Notes under the pieces: generated by a model
Told to the model about the DNA's origin: nothing
Databases searched by the model: none
What the model saw: the letters and a program-made list of their open reading frames with translations, nothing else
Made by a program: the position numbers and the translations under genes
Origin: Collinsella sp.
GTDB taxonomy: Bacteria > Actinomycetota > Coriobacteriia > Coriobacteriales > Coriobacteriaceae
DNA: 64,000 nt
Direction of reading: 5' to 3'
Assembly: GCA_019414515.1 (NCBI GenBank)
Contig: DXLX01000028.1
Span: 40,522-104,521 of the forward strand
Part shown: positions 50,336 through 60,230 of the stretch, piece by piece
Layout: the number at the start of each line of letters is the position of its first letter
How positions within the stretch are numbered: position 1 is the first letter of the stretch

Positions 50336-50836
50336 TCAGTCCTCTCTCGTGATCGGGGCAACCGTCGCCCCGCAAAATGCAACTAAGTCATCGGGAGCAA
50401 GCTCAAGCTGATAGCCGCGCTTGCCACCCGAGATAAAAATGGTATCCCAAAGGACGCATGTCTCATCGATCAGAGTCCGGAAGCGTTTTTTCATACCGAC
50501 CGGACTGCAACCGCCGCGGACATACCCCGTCGCGGCAAGCAAATCTTTGACATGCATCATGGTCAGCGACTTTTCGCCTGCGGCGCGCGCGGCGGCCTTG
50601 AGGTCGAGCTCGTCGGCAACGGGAATGCAGCACACGACATGGTCGTTGGACGGCGTCGTGCAGACCAGGGTCTTAAATCCCTGACCGGGCTCCTCGCCAA
50701 GCTGCTCGGAAATCGCGACGCCCAGCCCCGACGATTCGTCGTCATCGTCTTCGTACGTATGGAGAACATAGGGGATGCCGGCGCTTTCCAGCTCACGCAT
50801 GGCGTTGGTCTTTGGCGTCTTCACGGCCTTCGGCAT
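50336..50836 (-). CDS. ybaK: Cys-tRNA(Pro)/Cys-tRNA deacylase YbaK
   Basis: A 166-residue YbaK/EbsC family editing protein. Typical segments are NAMRELESAGIPYVLHTYE, VFKTLV-like FKTLVCTTPS, GGCSPVG and the C-terminal FISGGKRGYQLELAPDDL. It clears mischarged Cys-tRNA(Pro). ATG with AAAGGA upstream. It is probably co-transcribed with murJ and uvrC. Confidence 0.9.
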   Translation of the reverse strand: MPKAVKTPKTNAMRELESAGIPYVLHTYEDDDDESSGLGVAISEQLGEEPGQGFKTLVCTTPSNDHVVCCIPVADELDLKAAARAAGEKSLTMMHVKDLLAATGYVRGGCSPVGMKKRFRTLIDETCVLWDTIFISGGKRGYQLELAPDDLVAFCGATVAPITRED

Positions 50837-50910
50837 GGCATATCCTTTCCCTCATATAAGAACGCAATTTTTAAGTATATGTCCATTTGCGCGGCATACG
50901 CTATCTCGAC

Positions 50911-50950
50911 AAAGAGAGCGCCACCGAATCGCAAGGAATCGGCGGCGCTC
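50911..50950 (-). terminator. Terminator of uvrA
   Basis: GAGCGCCGCCGA pairs with TCGGTGGCGCTC (one mismatch) around TTCCTTGCGAT, followed by TCTTTGT on the minus strand, 23 bases after the uvrA stop. Confidence 0.75.
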
Positions 50951-50972
50951 ATGTTTCAAAAACACCTATGTA

Positions 50973-53849
50973 TTAGGCATCGAGTTGCGCTTGACGCTCC
51001 TTATCGCGTTTGAGCAACGGCGCCAAGAACTTGCCGGTATAGCTCTGCGGGCATGCCGCAACCTGCTCTGGCGTACCCGAGACCACGACAGTTCCGCCAC
51101 CGTTGCCACCCTCGGGACCCATATCGATCAGACGGTCGGCGACCTTGATGACATCGAGGTTGTGCTCGATCACCAACACCGTATTGCCCGCATCGACTAG
51201 ACGCTGCAACACATCAAGTAACTGGCGAACGTCCTCAAAATGAAGACCGGTCGTAGGCTCGTCCAAAATATAGAACGTCTTACCCGTCTGACGGCGATGA
51301 AGCTCCTTGGCGAGCTTTACGCGCTGCGCCTCACCACCCGAGAGCGTCGTGGCGGGCTGGCCCAAGCTCACATAACCTAGGCCGACGTCATACAGGGTTT
51401 GAAGCTTTCGCTTGATCTGCGGAATATTCCCAAAGAAAGCCAGTGCCTCGGCCACGCTCATGTCAAGTACGTCCGAGATAGTCTTGCCACGATAGGTAAC
51501 CTCGAGCGTCTCGCGGTTATAGCGCTTGCCGCCACAAGCCTCGCAGGGAACATAAATATCGGGAAGAAAGTGCATCTCAATCTTGATCTGGCCGTCGCCC
51601 TTGCACGCCTCGCAGCGTCCGCCGCTCACATTAAAGGAGAAGCGTCCCGGCGAGTAGCCACGCGCCTTCGACTCCGGCGTGCTCGCAAACAGCGCGCGCA
51701 GATCATCCCACAGGCCAATATAGGTCGCAGGGTTCGAACGCGGCGTGCGACCGATCGGCGACTGGTCAATGTCGATCACCTTATCGATGCACTCGATGCC
51801 CTCAATCTTCTTGTACGGACCCACGGGACGCGTCGAACGGTGGATGGCATTCGTAAGCGCGGGCGCAATCGTATCGGTGACCAGGGAGCTCTTGCCCGAT
51901 CCCGAAACACCGGTAACGACTGTGAGCGTACCGAACTCAATCTTGGCGGTAACGTTTTTGAGGTTGTTGGCGCGGGCGCCCGTGATCTTAAGGCAGCCGC
52001 GGCCGGGCTTGCGGCGCTCGTCTGGCACGCGGATCATCCGCTTGCCGGTCAAATAAGCACCCGTCATGGAATCGGGGCACGCCATGATATCGGCAGGCGT
52101 TCCCGCGGCGACCACGTGCCCGCCGTTGACGCCCGCGCCTGGCCCCATATCGATCACATAGTCGGCAGCGCGAATCGTGTCCTCATCGTGTTCAACGACG
52201 ATAACGGTGTTGCCGATATCGCGCAGGCGCTCGAGTGTCTTAATCAGCCGCTCGTTGTCGCGCTGGTGAAGACCAATCGAAGGCTCGTCCAGAATATAGA
52301 GAACGCCCATGAGGCCCGCACCGATCTGCGTAGCCAGGCGAATGCGCTGCGCCTCACCGCCGGAAAGCGTCGCCGAAGCACGATCGAGCGTCAGATAATC
52401 AAGGCCGACATCAACCAGAAAACGCAAGCGTTCCAGGATTTCCTTGACGATACGACCGCCGATGAATTGTTGACGCTCGGTGAGCTCAAGGTCCTCAAAA
52501 AACTCGAGCGACTCGCGGCACGACAGGCAACAAACCTCATAAATGGACTTGCCGCCCACGGTGACGGCGAGCATCTCGGGGCGCAGGCGAGCACCATGGC
52601 AGCTCGAACACGGCTCCTCGCGAATGTACTTCTCCAGGCGCGCCTTAGTGTTCTCGTTGGTCGTCTCGGTATAGCGCTCGTACAGGATATTGCGCACGCC
52701 CGAAAACTTGGTGTCCCACTGGCTGCGACGACCGTCGAGCTTTTGATAGTCCACCGAAATCTTCTTGTCGCCCATGCCATCCAAAAATGCACGGCGCACT
52801 CGCGGAGGTAGGTCTTCCCACGGTGTATCCGCGCTCACCTTAAAGTGCTTACAGACCGCGGCGAAGATCTGGGGGTAGTAGTTCGAATTGCCGAACAGGC
52901 TTCCAAAGACCCCATCGGCAATCGACTTCGACGGGTCCTCAATCAGCGCCTCGGCATCGACCGTTTTCTTAAAGCCCAGACCATCGCACTCGGGACACGC
53001 ACCATAGGGCGCGTTGAACGAAAAGTCGCGGGGTTGTAGGTCGTCGATGGAGTGCCCGTGCTCCGGGCACGCCAGAGCCAACGAATACTCCAGCAGCTCG
53101 CCCTCGGTTCCCTCGGGAGCATCGCGATCGGGCAGCATGTACACGTTCACATTGCCGTGTGCCAAGGCAGTCGCCTGTTCAACCGACTCGGCGATACGGC
53201 CCAGAGAGTTTTCCCGAATCACGATGCGGTCGACTACGACCTCGATATCGTGCTTGAACTTTTTGTCCAGATCGATGGGGTCGTCGAGCGAGCGTACTTC
53301 GCCGTCGACACGCACGCGGCTAAAGCCCTCAGCCCGAAGATCCTCGAACAATTTTGCGTACTCGCCTTTGCGCCCGCGCACCACCGGTGCCAGCACAAAC
53401 GCACGACGACCCTCTCCCGCTGCCAGGACCTTATCGGCGACCTGGTCGGTGGTCTGGCGTTCGATAACGCGACCGCACTCGGGGCAGTGTGGCGTGCCCA
53501 CGCGTGCAAAAAGCAAGCGAAGGTAGTCATAAATCTCAGTTACAGTACCCACCGTCGAGCGCGGATTCTTGGACGTCGTCTTCTGATCGATCGAGACGGC
53601 CGGCGAAAGGCCGTCGATCGAGTCTAGATCGGGCTTGTCCATCTGGCCTAAAAACTGGCGCGCATAACTCGACAGGCTTTCCACGTAGCGACGCTGACCC
53701 TCGGCATAGATCGTGTCAAACGCCAGCGAGCTCTTGCCCGAGCCCGAAAGACCGGTAATGACCACGAGCTCGTCGCGCGGGATGGAAACATCGATATTGC
53801 GCAGGTTGTGTTCGCGCGCACCACGGATAACGATAGAAGAATCAGACAT
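50973..53849 (-). CDS. uvrA: Excinuclease ABC subunit A
   Basis: A 958-residue damage-recognition ATPase. Two ABC modules with Walker [15 protein letters not shown] and [11 protein letters not shown], two LSGGEAQR signatures, and zinc fingers (CPEHG-type near 255-285, [28 protein letters not shown] with CEACGG). The length is standard. It works with UvrB and UvrC. Confidence 0.97.
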   Translation of the reverse strand: MSDSSIVIRGAREHNLRNIDVSIPRDELVVITGLSGSGKSSLAFDTIYAEGQRRYVESLSSYARQFLGQMDKPDLDSIDGLSPAVSIDQKTTSKNPRSTVGTVTEIYDYLRLLFARVGTPHCPECGRVIERQTTDQVADKVLAAGEGRRAFVLAPVVRGRKGEYAKLFEDLRAEGFSRVRVDGEVRSLDDPIDLDKKFKHDIEVVVDRIVIRENSLGRIAESVEQATALAHGNVNVYMLPDRDAPEGTEGELLEYSLALACPEHGHSIDDLQPRDFSFNAPYGACPECDGLGFKKTVDAEALIEDPSKSIADGVFGSLFGNSNYYPQIFAAVCKHFKVSADTPWEDLPPRVRRAFLDGMGDKKISVDYQKLDGRRSQWDTKFSGVRNILYERYTETTNENTKARLEKYIREEPCSSCHGARLRPEMLAVTVGGKSIYEVCCLSCRESLEFFEDLELTERQQFIGGRIVKEILERLRFLVDVGLDYLTLDRASATLSGGEAQRIRLATQIGAGLMGVLYILDEPSIGLHQRDNERLIKTLERLRDIGNTVIVVEHDEDTIRAADYVIDMGPGAGVNGGHVVAAGTPADIMACPDSMTGAYLTGKRMIRVPDERRKPGRGCLKITGARANNLKNVTAKIEFGTLTVVTGVSGSGKSSLVTDTIAPALTNAIHRSTRPVGPYKKIEGIECIDKVIDIDQSPIGRTPRSNPATYIGLWDDLRALFASTPESKARGYSPGRFSFNVSGGRCEACKGDGQIKIEMHFLPDIYVPCEACGGKRYNRETLEVTYRGKTISDVLDMSVAEALAFFGNIPQIKRKLQTLYDVGLGYVSLGQPATTLSGGEAQRVKLAKELHRRQTGKTFYILDEPTTGLHFEDVRQLLDVLQRLVDAGNTVLVIEHNLDVIKVADRLIDMGPEGGNGGGTVVVSGTPEQVAACPQSYTGKFLAPLLKRDKERQAQLDA

Positions 53850-54042
53850 GGAAGCTCCTTGCCTCCTATAACCTCAAATCACACTGTCGATGAGTTTAAC
53901 GCACTCAACGCGCACAGATGTTCGTAATACAAGATTCGCAGACCTTTTGCTTTGCGTGTCGGGTGCTTTGTTTCTCGAAATGCCGTGGAAAGGTTAGAGT
54001 AATCTAAAACTGAACTTAATTTGCTGTAACAGAGGAACGTCC

Positions 54043-56196
54043 ATGACCGAAGATATCCCCCTTGAAATCACTTCGAGTGGCATGGCCAATCTGCCCATAT
54101 TCATCGCCGTCCTTATCGTGGCCGCCGTCGTCGTGCGCGTGTATTTTTCAATCAGACACAACGAAAAACCGCCCATTGCCCGCGTCTTTTGGTGCGCGAT
54201 GCTCCTCATCCCGCTCGGCATGGTAGCTGCATGGATTACGAATCAATTGCTCGTAAATGAGGACTGTTCCCTATGGGTCCTTTCTTATTCGGCGCTCGGT
54301 GCTGCCGCCGTCATACTTCTTGTCGAGCCCTTGGTTTCGGGACTTATCGACCAAACCGATCTTGCGACGGGAACGGTTGCCTGTATTTGCCGCGACATCC
54401 TTGTCGTCGCCGCTGTTTCAGCGCTCTCGTTCGTTTCACTCGAAATTGCCTGCAACGAAACGTTCTATCGCATTCCCGCCAACTCATTCGGGTTTTCCGT
54501 TGGGCTGCTCGCGACGGTTCTGCTCTCCCTTTATTTGCTGGGACAGCGTCATGGAGGCGTCATGGCCCTCGTGCCCGTCGTCTGTTGCACCCTTGGCATT
54601 GCCGAGCACTTCGTCATAACGTTTAAAGGCGAGGCCATCCTGCCGAGCGACATTTTGGCATTGGGCACCGCAATGGAAGTAAGTGAGGGATATGAGTTCA
54701 CCTTCACTGCAGGAATCGTAACCTCACTCGCCCTGCTGGAGATTTCCCTGGGGCTTCTTTCGCTTATCCGACCGCGAAAGCTCCGTACGCCCGCCCATGT
54801 CTTCCCCGCAATCGCCGCTAACCTCTGCGCTTTTCTGCTAGTGACCGTTGTGGGGCTCTTGGGCTTTTCCAACATCGACTTGGAGCAGTCGCTGGATTTT
54901 GGATTTGACCGTTGGCAGCCCATCACCACGTATGCGTCTCAGGGTTTTATCACTTCGTTCACCGAAATGGTCAACGAGTTGCCCATTGAAAAGCCCGAAG
55001 ACTATACGCCCGATGAGGCGCAGAGCATCGAACAGGAGCTCGCCGCCGCCTACGACAGCACGTATGGCTCGAGCGAGCAGCGCGCGGCGGCCGTTGCCCA
55101 GTTCAATGAAATCAAGCCGACGATTGTTGCCGTCATGAACGAGAGTTTTAGCGACCTTTCGTGCTTTGAGCAGCTCCAGGCGGCCGGGTACACCGGTCCC
55201 GCATTCTACAACTCGCTTCCCGACACACTTGTTCGCGGCACCATGCTCGCTTCGGTCACCGGTGGCGGAACGGCGAACTCCGAATTCGAATTTTTGACCG
55301 GAGCGACAACGGCCTTTGTCGGATTAGGCAAAATCCCCTATCAGCTGTATCAGATGAATAGTGTCAACAGCCTGGCAAAGGACCTTAAAGAGCTTGGGTA
55401 TACCACTACCGCTATGCACCCGCAAAACCCCGTCAACTACCATCGAGATAAAATCTATCAGCAGCTGGGTTTTGGAGACTTTCTTTCAATCGGCGATTTC
55501 GAAGGTGCGCCCTATTACCATGCCGGCGTATGCGACTACGCCACCTACGACAAGATACTCGACCTGCTCAGAACCGACGAAGCCCCGCAGTTCATCTTTG
55601 ACGTCACGATGCAAAATCACGGCGGCTACGACTATGGCACCGTTCCCGCCGAAGAGCTGACAAACTATTGGGTCGAGGGAGCCAGCGAGGGCGCCAATAG
55701 CGCGCTCAATACCTATCTCACCTGCATCAATGCATCCGACCGGGACCTCGAGTACTTTATCAATGAGCTCCGCAATATCGGCAGACCGGTTGTTCTTGTC
55801 TTTTTTGGCGACCATCAGCCGAGCGCCGCAACGACTCTCAACGACGAGCTGTACCCTCAGGAAGATACGGCAAGCCACGCTTTCCGTATCTATCAGTCGA
55901 CCTATTTCGTCTGGGCCAACTATGAAATCGCCGGCAATACCGAGCTCAACGTCTACGACACCGTCGGGGCAAACGAGATTGCAGCTATTACCCTTAATAA
56001 GATCGGCGCCCCGCTCACTGACTATCAAAAGGCCCTGCTTGCAACAAGGTCAGATGTGCCCACCATCAATGTCGCCGGCTATATTGGTGCCGACGGGCTG
56101 CGCTACGACTTGGAATCTGAAGACAGCCCATACGCCTCGACGATCGACAAGCTGCAGCGCATGCAATACCTCGAGTTCGCCAGCAAAGTTCAGTAA
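54043..56196 (+). CDS. LtaS-like membrane phosphoglycerol transferase (sulfatase family)
   Basis: A 717-residue membrane enzyme with about seven predicted helices in the first 290 residues, then an extracellular alkaline-phosphatase/sulfatase domain. Metal ligand Glu in VMNESFSDL, the nucleophile Thr in GGGTANSEFEFLTG and FFGDHQPS with Asp/His are intact. It likely transfers glycerol phosphate to a wall polymer or glycolipid (lipoteichoic-type). It is longer than S. aureus LtaS and closer to the general LTA-synthase/MdoB class. The ATG follows AGAGGAACG. A TTAGA-GTAA-TCTAA palindrome at 53994-54007 may regulate it. Confidence 0.85.
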   Translation: MTEDIPLEITSSGMANLPIFIAVLIVAAVVVRVYFSIRHNEKPPIARVFWCAMLLIPLGMVAAWITNQLLVNEDCSLWVLSYSALGAAAVILLVEPLVSGLIDQTDLATGTVACICRDILVVAAVSALSFVSLEIACNETFYRIPANSFGFSVGLLATVLLSLYLLGQRHGGVMALVPVVCCTLGIAEHFVITFKGEAILPSDILALGTAMEVSEGYEFTFTAGIVTSLALLEISLGLLSLIRPRKLRTPAHVFPAIAANLCAFLLVTVVGLLGFSNIDLEQSLDFGFDRWQPITTYASQGFITSFTEMVNELPIEKPEDYTPDEAQSIEQELAAAYDSTYGSSEQRAAAVAQFNEIKPTIVAVMNESFSDLSCFEQLQAAGYTGPAFYNSLPDTLVRGTMLASVTGGGTANSEFEFLTGATTAFVGLGKIPYQLYQMNSVNSLAKDLKELGYTTTAMHPQNPVNYHRDKIYQQLGFGDFLSIGDFEGAPYYHAGVCDYATYDKILDLLRTDEAPQFIFDVTMQNHGGYDYGTVPAEELTNYWVEGASEGANSALNTYLTCINASDRDLEYFINELRNIGRPVVLVFFGDHQPSAATTLNDELYPQEDTASHAFRIYQSTYFVWANYEIAGNTELNVYDTVGANEIAAITLNKIGAPLTDYQKALLATRSDVPTINVAGYIGADGLRYDLESEDSPYASTIDKLQRMQYLEFASKVQ

Positions 56197-56341
56197 GCCC
56201 GCCCATTCGCTTGGACCCATCGTATTGCAAGCACGCTCGGCCCAAATGCATCGCAAATGACTCCCGCTCGCAAACGAGGGTACAATGACGCTCGTGTCAC
56301 ACCGCGGGGCTCCGGCCCCAACATATACAAAGGAGTCATAC

Positions 56342-57172
56342 ATGGGTTGCGAGCACGCACAAGCAGCCGGCGGACAATCAACGCCGTCGCAATTTGAAGA
56401 GAATACGCTGTCGGAGGTCAAGCGCGTTATCGCTGTGCTTTCCGGCAAGGGAGGCGTCGGCAAGTCGTTTGTGACGGGCGCCATCGCAACCGAGCTCGCC
56501 CGCCGCGGCAACAAGGTTGGCATTCTCGACGCCGACATCACCGGCCCCTCCATCCCCAAAATGTTCGGCATGAGCGGACGCCATGTCCATGCCCTCGGCA
56601 ACCTCATGCTGCCCGAGATCTCCGAGCACGGCGTCAAGGTCATGAGCTCCAACCTGTTGCTCCAAAACGAAACCGATCCCGTCCTTTGGCGTGGCCCGGT
56701 TATCGCGGGCGCCATCAGGCAATTCTGGAGCGAGACCTCGTGGGGCCCCATCGACTACCTGCTGGTCGATATGCCTCCGGGAACGGGTGACGTCGCGCTC
56801 ACCGTTTTCCAATCGCTGCCCGTCGATGGCATCGTCATCGTCACGAGCCCGCAAGACTTGGTCTCGATGATCGTCGCCAAGGCAGTCAACATGGCCGAGA
56901 AGATGAACGTCCCTATTCTGGGCATTGTCGAGAACATGAGCTATATCGAGTGCCCCGACTGCGGCAAGAAGATCGAGGTCTTTGGTAAGAGCAAGCTCCC
57001 CGAAGTCGCCGAGCGCTACAACCTCGACATCTTGGGTCAGCTTCCCATCAATCCGTCACTCGCCGAGGCCTGCGATAAGGGTGAAGTCGAGACCGCACTG
57101 CCCGATGACATGCTGCCCAAGGCCGTCTCCGCCGTTGAGGCCATCGCCCCGCACAAGACAGACGAGGCCTAA
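56342..57172 (+). CDS. Mrp/NBP35-family iron-sulfur carrier ATPase
   Basis: A 276-residue deviant-Walker P-loop ATPase. SGKGGVGKSFVTGAIA is the P-loop, LLVDMPPGTGDVALT the switch region, and CPDCGKK the CxxC cluster ligand. It delivers or holds iron-sulfur clusters for other proteins. ATG 56342 has AAAGGAG upstream. A -10 like TACAAT stands at 56281-56286. Followed at once by the FAD oxidoreductase gene. Confidence 0.9.
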   Translation: MGCEHAQAAGGQSTPSQFEENTLSEVKRVIAVLSGKGGVGKSFVTGAIATELARRGNKVGILDADITGPSIPKMFGMSGRHVHALGNLMLPEISEHGVKVMSSNLLLQNETDPVLWRGPVIAGAIRQFWSETSWGPIDYLLVDMPPGTGDVALTVFQSLPVDGIVIVTSPQDLVSMIVAKAVNMAEKMNVPILGIVENMSYIECPDCGKKIEVFGKSKLPEVAERYNLDILGQLPINPSLAEACDKGEVETALPDDMLPKAVSAVEAIAPHKTDEA

Positions 57173-58444
57173 GTGAACGCAAGCGCCTTCTATGACGTCT
57201 TGGTGATCGGCGGCGGGGCCTCGGGCCTCGCCGCCGCCATTACGGCGGCGCGTGTCGACAAAAGGGTCTGCGTCGTCGAGCGCGACGTCGCCTGCGGTCT
57301 CAAGCTGCTCGCAACCGGAAACGGCCGCTGCAACCTCTCAAACGAATCCATCGACATTCGGCGATATAACCGCCCCGCCTTTGTCGAATCCATCATGGGC
57401 CCCCAACCCGAGCAAGATCTCGAGAGTTTTTTCTCCTCGCTGGGCATCATGACGATCCGTGAGGAAGGCCGCCTATACCCGCGCTCCCTTCGCGCCGAGT
57501 CGGTTCGCGATGCACTCCTCAATGCATGCGAGCGTTTGGGCATCACCCTACTCTGCGGAACTAACGTCATTGCGGCTCATAAGGCTTCCGAAGGCTGGAC
57601 GCTTCAGATCGACCGTCCCGCTCATGTACTCAAACCCAAAAAGCACGGCGACCGAAAGACGGAGCTCCGTTCGCTTCGAAAGGCGTTAGCCGATACTCCT
57701 CGCACGAGCGATGCCCTGCAGGCAAGGGCCGTGGTTATCGCTACGGGCGGCAACCCCACCGGCATCGCCGAGGTGTTTAGCCTTCCCTTGACGCCCCTGC
57801 GCCCCGTCCTGTGCCCCGTATCGGCATCAGTCGTCGGCGACCGGACGGCACTCGGAACTCTGGATGGTCTGCGCGTCCGAGCCCGCTTAACGCTCTCGCG
57901 CAGCCACGAAGAGCTCTGGCGAGAAGATGGCGAAGTGCTGTTCCGTGCCTTCGGCATCTCAGGCGTCGCCGCCTTCAATCTCTCTCGCCGTATCAACCAG
58001 GGCGACACTGTTCTGATCGACTTCTTTCCAGATTTCTCCAAAGATGAGCTGCTCGATACGCTCGAGCAGCGTGTCAACGTGCTCGGCGATTTTTCGCCCC
58101 GAAACTCCCACTGGCTTGACGGCATGCTCGCCCCGCAGCTCTCACACGTCGTCTGTACGGCATTCGAGCGGTGCCATCCCGGCTCGCGCGATGTCATCCA
58201 CCTGGTCTCAATCCTCAAGCACTTTAAACTGTCCGTCGAAGGGACGGCAGAGGAGCGCTCAGCACAGGTCACGCGTGGCGGCATATCTATCGAGTGCGTC
58301 TCGACACCCAATCTTTACGTGAACAGCACCACAGGCGCCCCGCTTTACGTCTGCGGAGAAGCGCTCGACATCGACGCCGATTGCGGAGGCTTTAACCTTG
58401 CGTGGGCCTGGATCTCGGGTATTCGCGCTGCAAGCAGCCTGTAG
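57173..58444 (+). CDS. FAD-dependent oxidoreductase (HI0933/BaiN family)
   Basis: A 423-residue flavoprotein. GxGxxG in VLVIGGGASGLAAAI, the family motif ATGNGRCNLSN, TGGN and the C-terminal GEALDIDADCGGFNLAWAW are typical of the HI0933/BaiN group (flavoproteins of unclear substrate; BaiN is linked to bile-acid dehydroxylation in clostridia). GTG start directly after the mrp stop, so the two are coupled. Confidence 0.88.
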   Translation: MNASAFYDVLVIGGGASGLAAAITAARVDKRVCVVERDVACGLKLLATGNGRCNLSNESIDIRRYNRPAFVESIMGPQPEQDLESFFSSLGIMTIREEGRLYPRSLRAESVRDALLNACERLGITLLCGTNVIAAHKASEGWTLQIDRPAHVLKPKKHGDRKTELRSLRKALADTPRTSDALQARAVVIATGGNPTGIAEVFSLPLTPLRPVLCPVSASVVGDRTALGTLDGLRVRARLTLSRSHEELWREDGEVLFRAFGISGVAAFNLSRRINQGDTVLIDFFPDFSKDELLDTLEQRVNVLGDFSPRNSHWLDGMLAPQLSHVVCTAFERCHPGSRDVIHLVSILKHFKLSVEGTAEERSAQVTRGGISIECVSTPNLYVNSTTGAPLYVCGEALDIDADCGGFNLAWAWISGIRAASSL

Positions 58445-58474
58445 CCGCGCAGTCTATAATCAAAAACGCATTCG

Positions 58475-58506
58475 GGCCGTCTGGGATACCGGACGGCCTC
58501 TTTCTT
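58475..58506 (+). terminator. Terminator or attenuator after the BaiN-like gene
   Basis: GGCCGTC (58475-58481) and GACGGCC (58492-58498) pair across ten bases, followed by TCTTTCTT. A perfect TATAAT (58455-58460) lies upstream, so it could also attenuate transcription of the next gene. Confidence 0.65.
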
Positions 58507-58524
58507 GCCTCTAAGGAGACCTCG

Positions 58525-60165
58525 ATGATCGAAATCACCCAAGTCAACGCGACGCTCGATGAGGCCGGCGACGAAAACGCCTGCCTTGCTATTGGCAGAC
58601 GCGCCGTCAAACGAGCCCTGCGATGCGAGGATTCCCAGATTAAAGCCATTGAGCTCCATCGCAAGTCAATCGACGCCCGTAAAAAGCGAGATGTTCATTT
58701 TATTTTGAGCTTTCGAGTTGAGCTGACAAGCTCCCGACTCGAACAGGAAGTGGTCGACCGCGTCGCCGAGCGCAACCGCTCGCGCATCCGCATGGTTGAC
58801 GGCGAGGCTCCTTCATTCCCCAACCCCGTCCCGAATGCACCCAAGGGGCGTCCCGTCGTTGTCGGCGCCGGTTGCGCCGGTCTCTTCGCCGCCCTGACCC
58901 TTGCCGAAGCGGGCCTTAAACCCCTGCTCATCGAGCGCGGCGACCCGGCATTTCGCCGCTCACATGCGATCGACCTCTTTCTAAAGGAGCGCATCCTCGA
59001 CCCCGAGAGCAATATCCAGTTTGGTCTGGGCGGCGCGGGGACCTTCTCGGACGGCAAGCTCAATACGGGAACCAAAAATCCCGCCCATCGCCTTATCCTC
59101 GAGACCTTCGTCGAAGCGGGCGCTCCCCGCGATATTCTATGGGATGCAAAACCGCATATTGGCTCCGACATCCTCCCCGCCGTCGTTACCAGCATCTCCC
59201 AGCGCATTGAACAGCTCGGAGGAACCGTTCGCTATCGAACGAAACTCGTTGACATTCACACTGACACATCTGGCGCCATTGTCGGTATCGACATCCAGTC
59301 GTCCCACGACGCGACAAGCGAGTCAATCAACACAAAGCATCTCATCCTTGCTTGCGGTCATTCTGCCCGCGACGTATTCGAGGTTCTCAAAACCCATGAT
59401 GTCGCCCTCGCTCAAAAGACGTTTGCCATGGGCGTTCGCATCGAACACCCGCAGTGTGATATCGATCGGGCGCAATATGGCCCCGCGGCGGGTCATCCCG
59501 CGCTCGGAGCAGCCCCCTATAAGCTCGTTACCCATCTTCCCAACGGCCGCAGCGTATTCTCATTCTGCATGTGTCCTGGCGGACAGGTTGTCGCAGCCTC
59601 TTCAGAGCCCGGCCATCTGTGCGTCAACGGCGCCAGTCTCAACGCCCGCGCCGGCCGCAACGCAAACGCCGCTCTCCTCGTTAACGTCACGCCCGACGAT
59701 CTCCCCAGCGACGATCCTCTTGCAGGCGTAGAACTCCAGCGCATTTGCGAGCGGGCTGCCTATCGCCTTGGCGGCTCCAACTGGAACGCACCGGCACAGC
59801 TCGTCGGCGATTTCCTTGCAGAACGCGCCAGCACGACATGCGGCAAGGTAAAGCCCACCTATCCGCTCGGCGTGACTTGGACAGCAATCGATGAGTCATT
59901 GCCGCAACATATCATCGAGTCGCTTCGTCTGGGAATTCCCTTACTCGGCAAAAAACTGCGTGGCTACGACCATCCCGATGCCGTCCTCACCGGTGTTGAG
60001 ACACGCTCGAGCTCTCCGGTCACCGTTACTCGAGACCGTCAATGCCACGCTGTATCGACCCCGGGGCTCTACCCTTGCGGCGAGGGGGCCGGATATGCCG
60101 GAGGAATCATGAGCGCAGCTACCGATGGCATCCGTTGCGCCGAAGCCCTGATCGCAGACCTCTAG
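58525..60165 (+). CDS. FAD-dependent dehydrogenase (COG2509 group)
   Basis: A 546-residue flavoprotein. A small N-terminal domain (about 1-100) precedes the FAD fold (PVVVGAGCAGLFAALTLAEA) and the family segment GGAGTFSDGKLNTGTKN. The C-terminus has GLYPCGEGAGYAGGIMSAATDG. The substrate is unknown; the group is often called uncharacterised FAD-dependent dehydrogenase. ATG 58525 has AAGGAG seven bases upstream. Confidence 0.85.
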   Translation: MIEITQVNATLDEAGDENACLAIGRRAVKRALRCEDSQIKAIELHRKSIDARKKRDVHFILSFRVELTSSRLEQEVVDRVAERNRSRIRMVDGEAPSFPNPVPNAPKGRPVVVGAGCAGLFAALTLAEAGLKPLLIERGDPAFRRSHAIDLFLKERILDPESNIQFGLGGAGTFSDGKLNTGTKNPAHRLILETFVEAGAPRDILWDAKPHIGSDILPAVVTSISQRIEQLGGTVRYRTKLVDIHTDTSGAIVGIDIQSSHDATSESINTKHLILACGHSARDVFEVLKTHDVALAQKTFAMGVRIEHPQCDIDRAQYGPAAGHPALGAAPYKLVTHLPNGRSVFSFCMCPGGQVVAASSEPGHLCVNGASLNARAGRNANAALLVNVTPDDLPSDDPLAGVELQRICERAAYRLGGSNWNAPAQLVGDFLAERASTTCGKVKPTYPLGVTWTAIDESLPQHIIESLRLGIPLLGKKLRGYDHPDAVLTGVETRSSSPVTVTRDRQCHAVSTPGLYPCGEGAGYAGGIMSAATDGIRCAEALIADL

Positions 60166-60192
60166 CGCACGAATTCCAGCACGCAAAAGACA

Positions 60193-60226
60193 CAGGCCCC
60201 GAGCTCCACAGGGAACTCGGGGCCTG
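60193..60226. terminator. Shared terminator between converging genes
   Basis: CAGGCCCCGAG and CTCGGGGCCTG pair across twelve bases. It lies between the COG2509 gene (+) and uvrB (-). Minus-strand reading gives TGTCTTTTGC, plus-strand reading gives TTCGCTATTTC, so it is best for uvrB. Confidence 0.75.
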
Positions 60227-60230
60227 TTCG

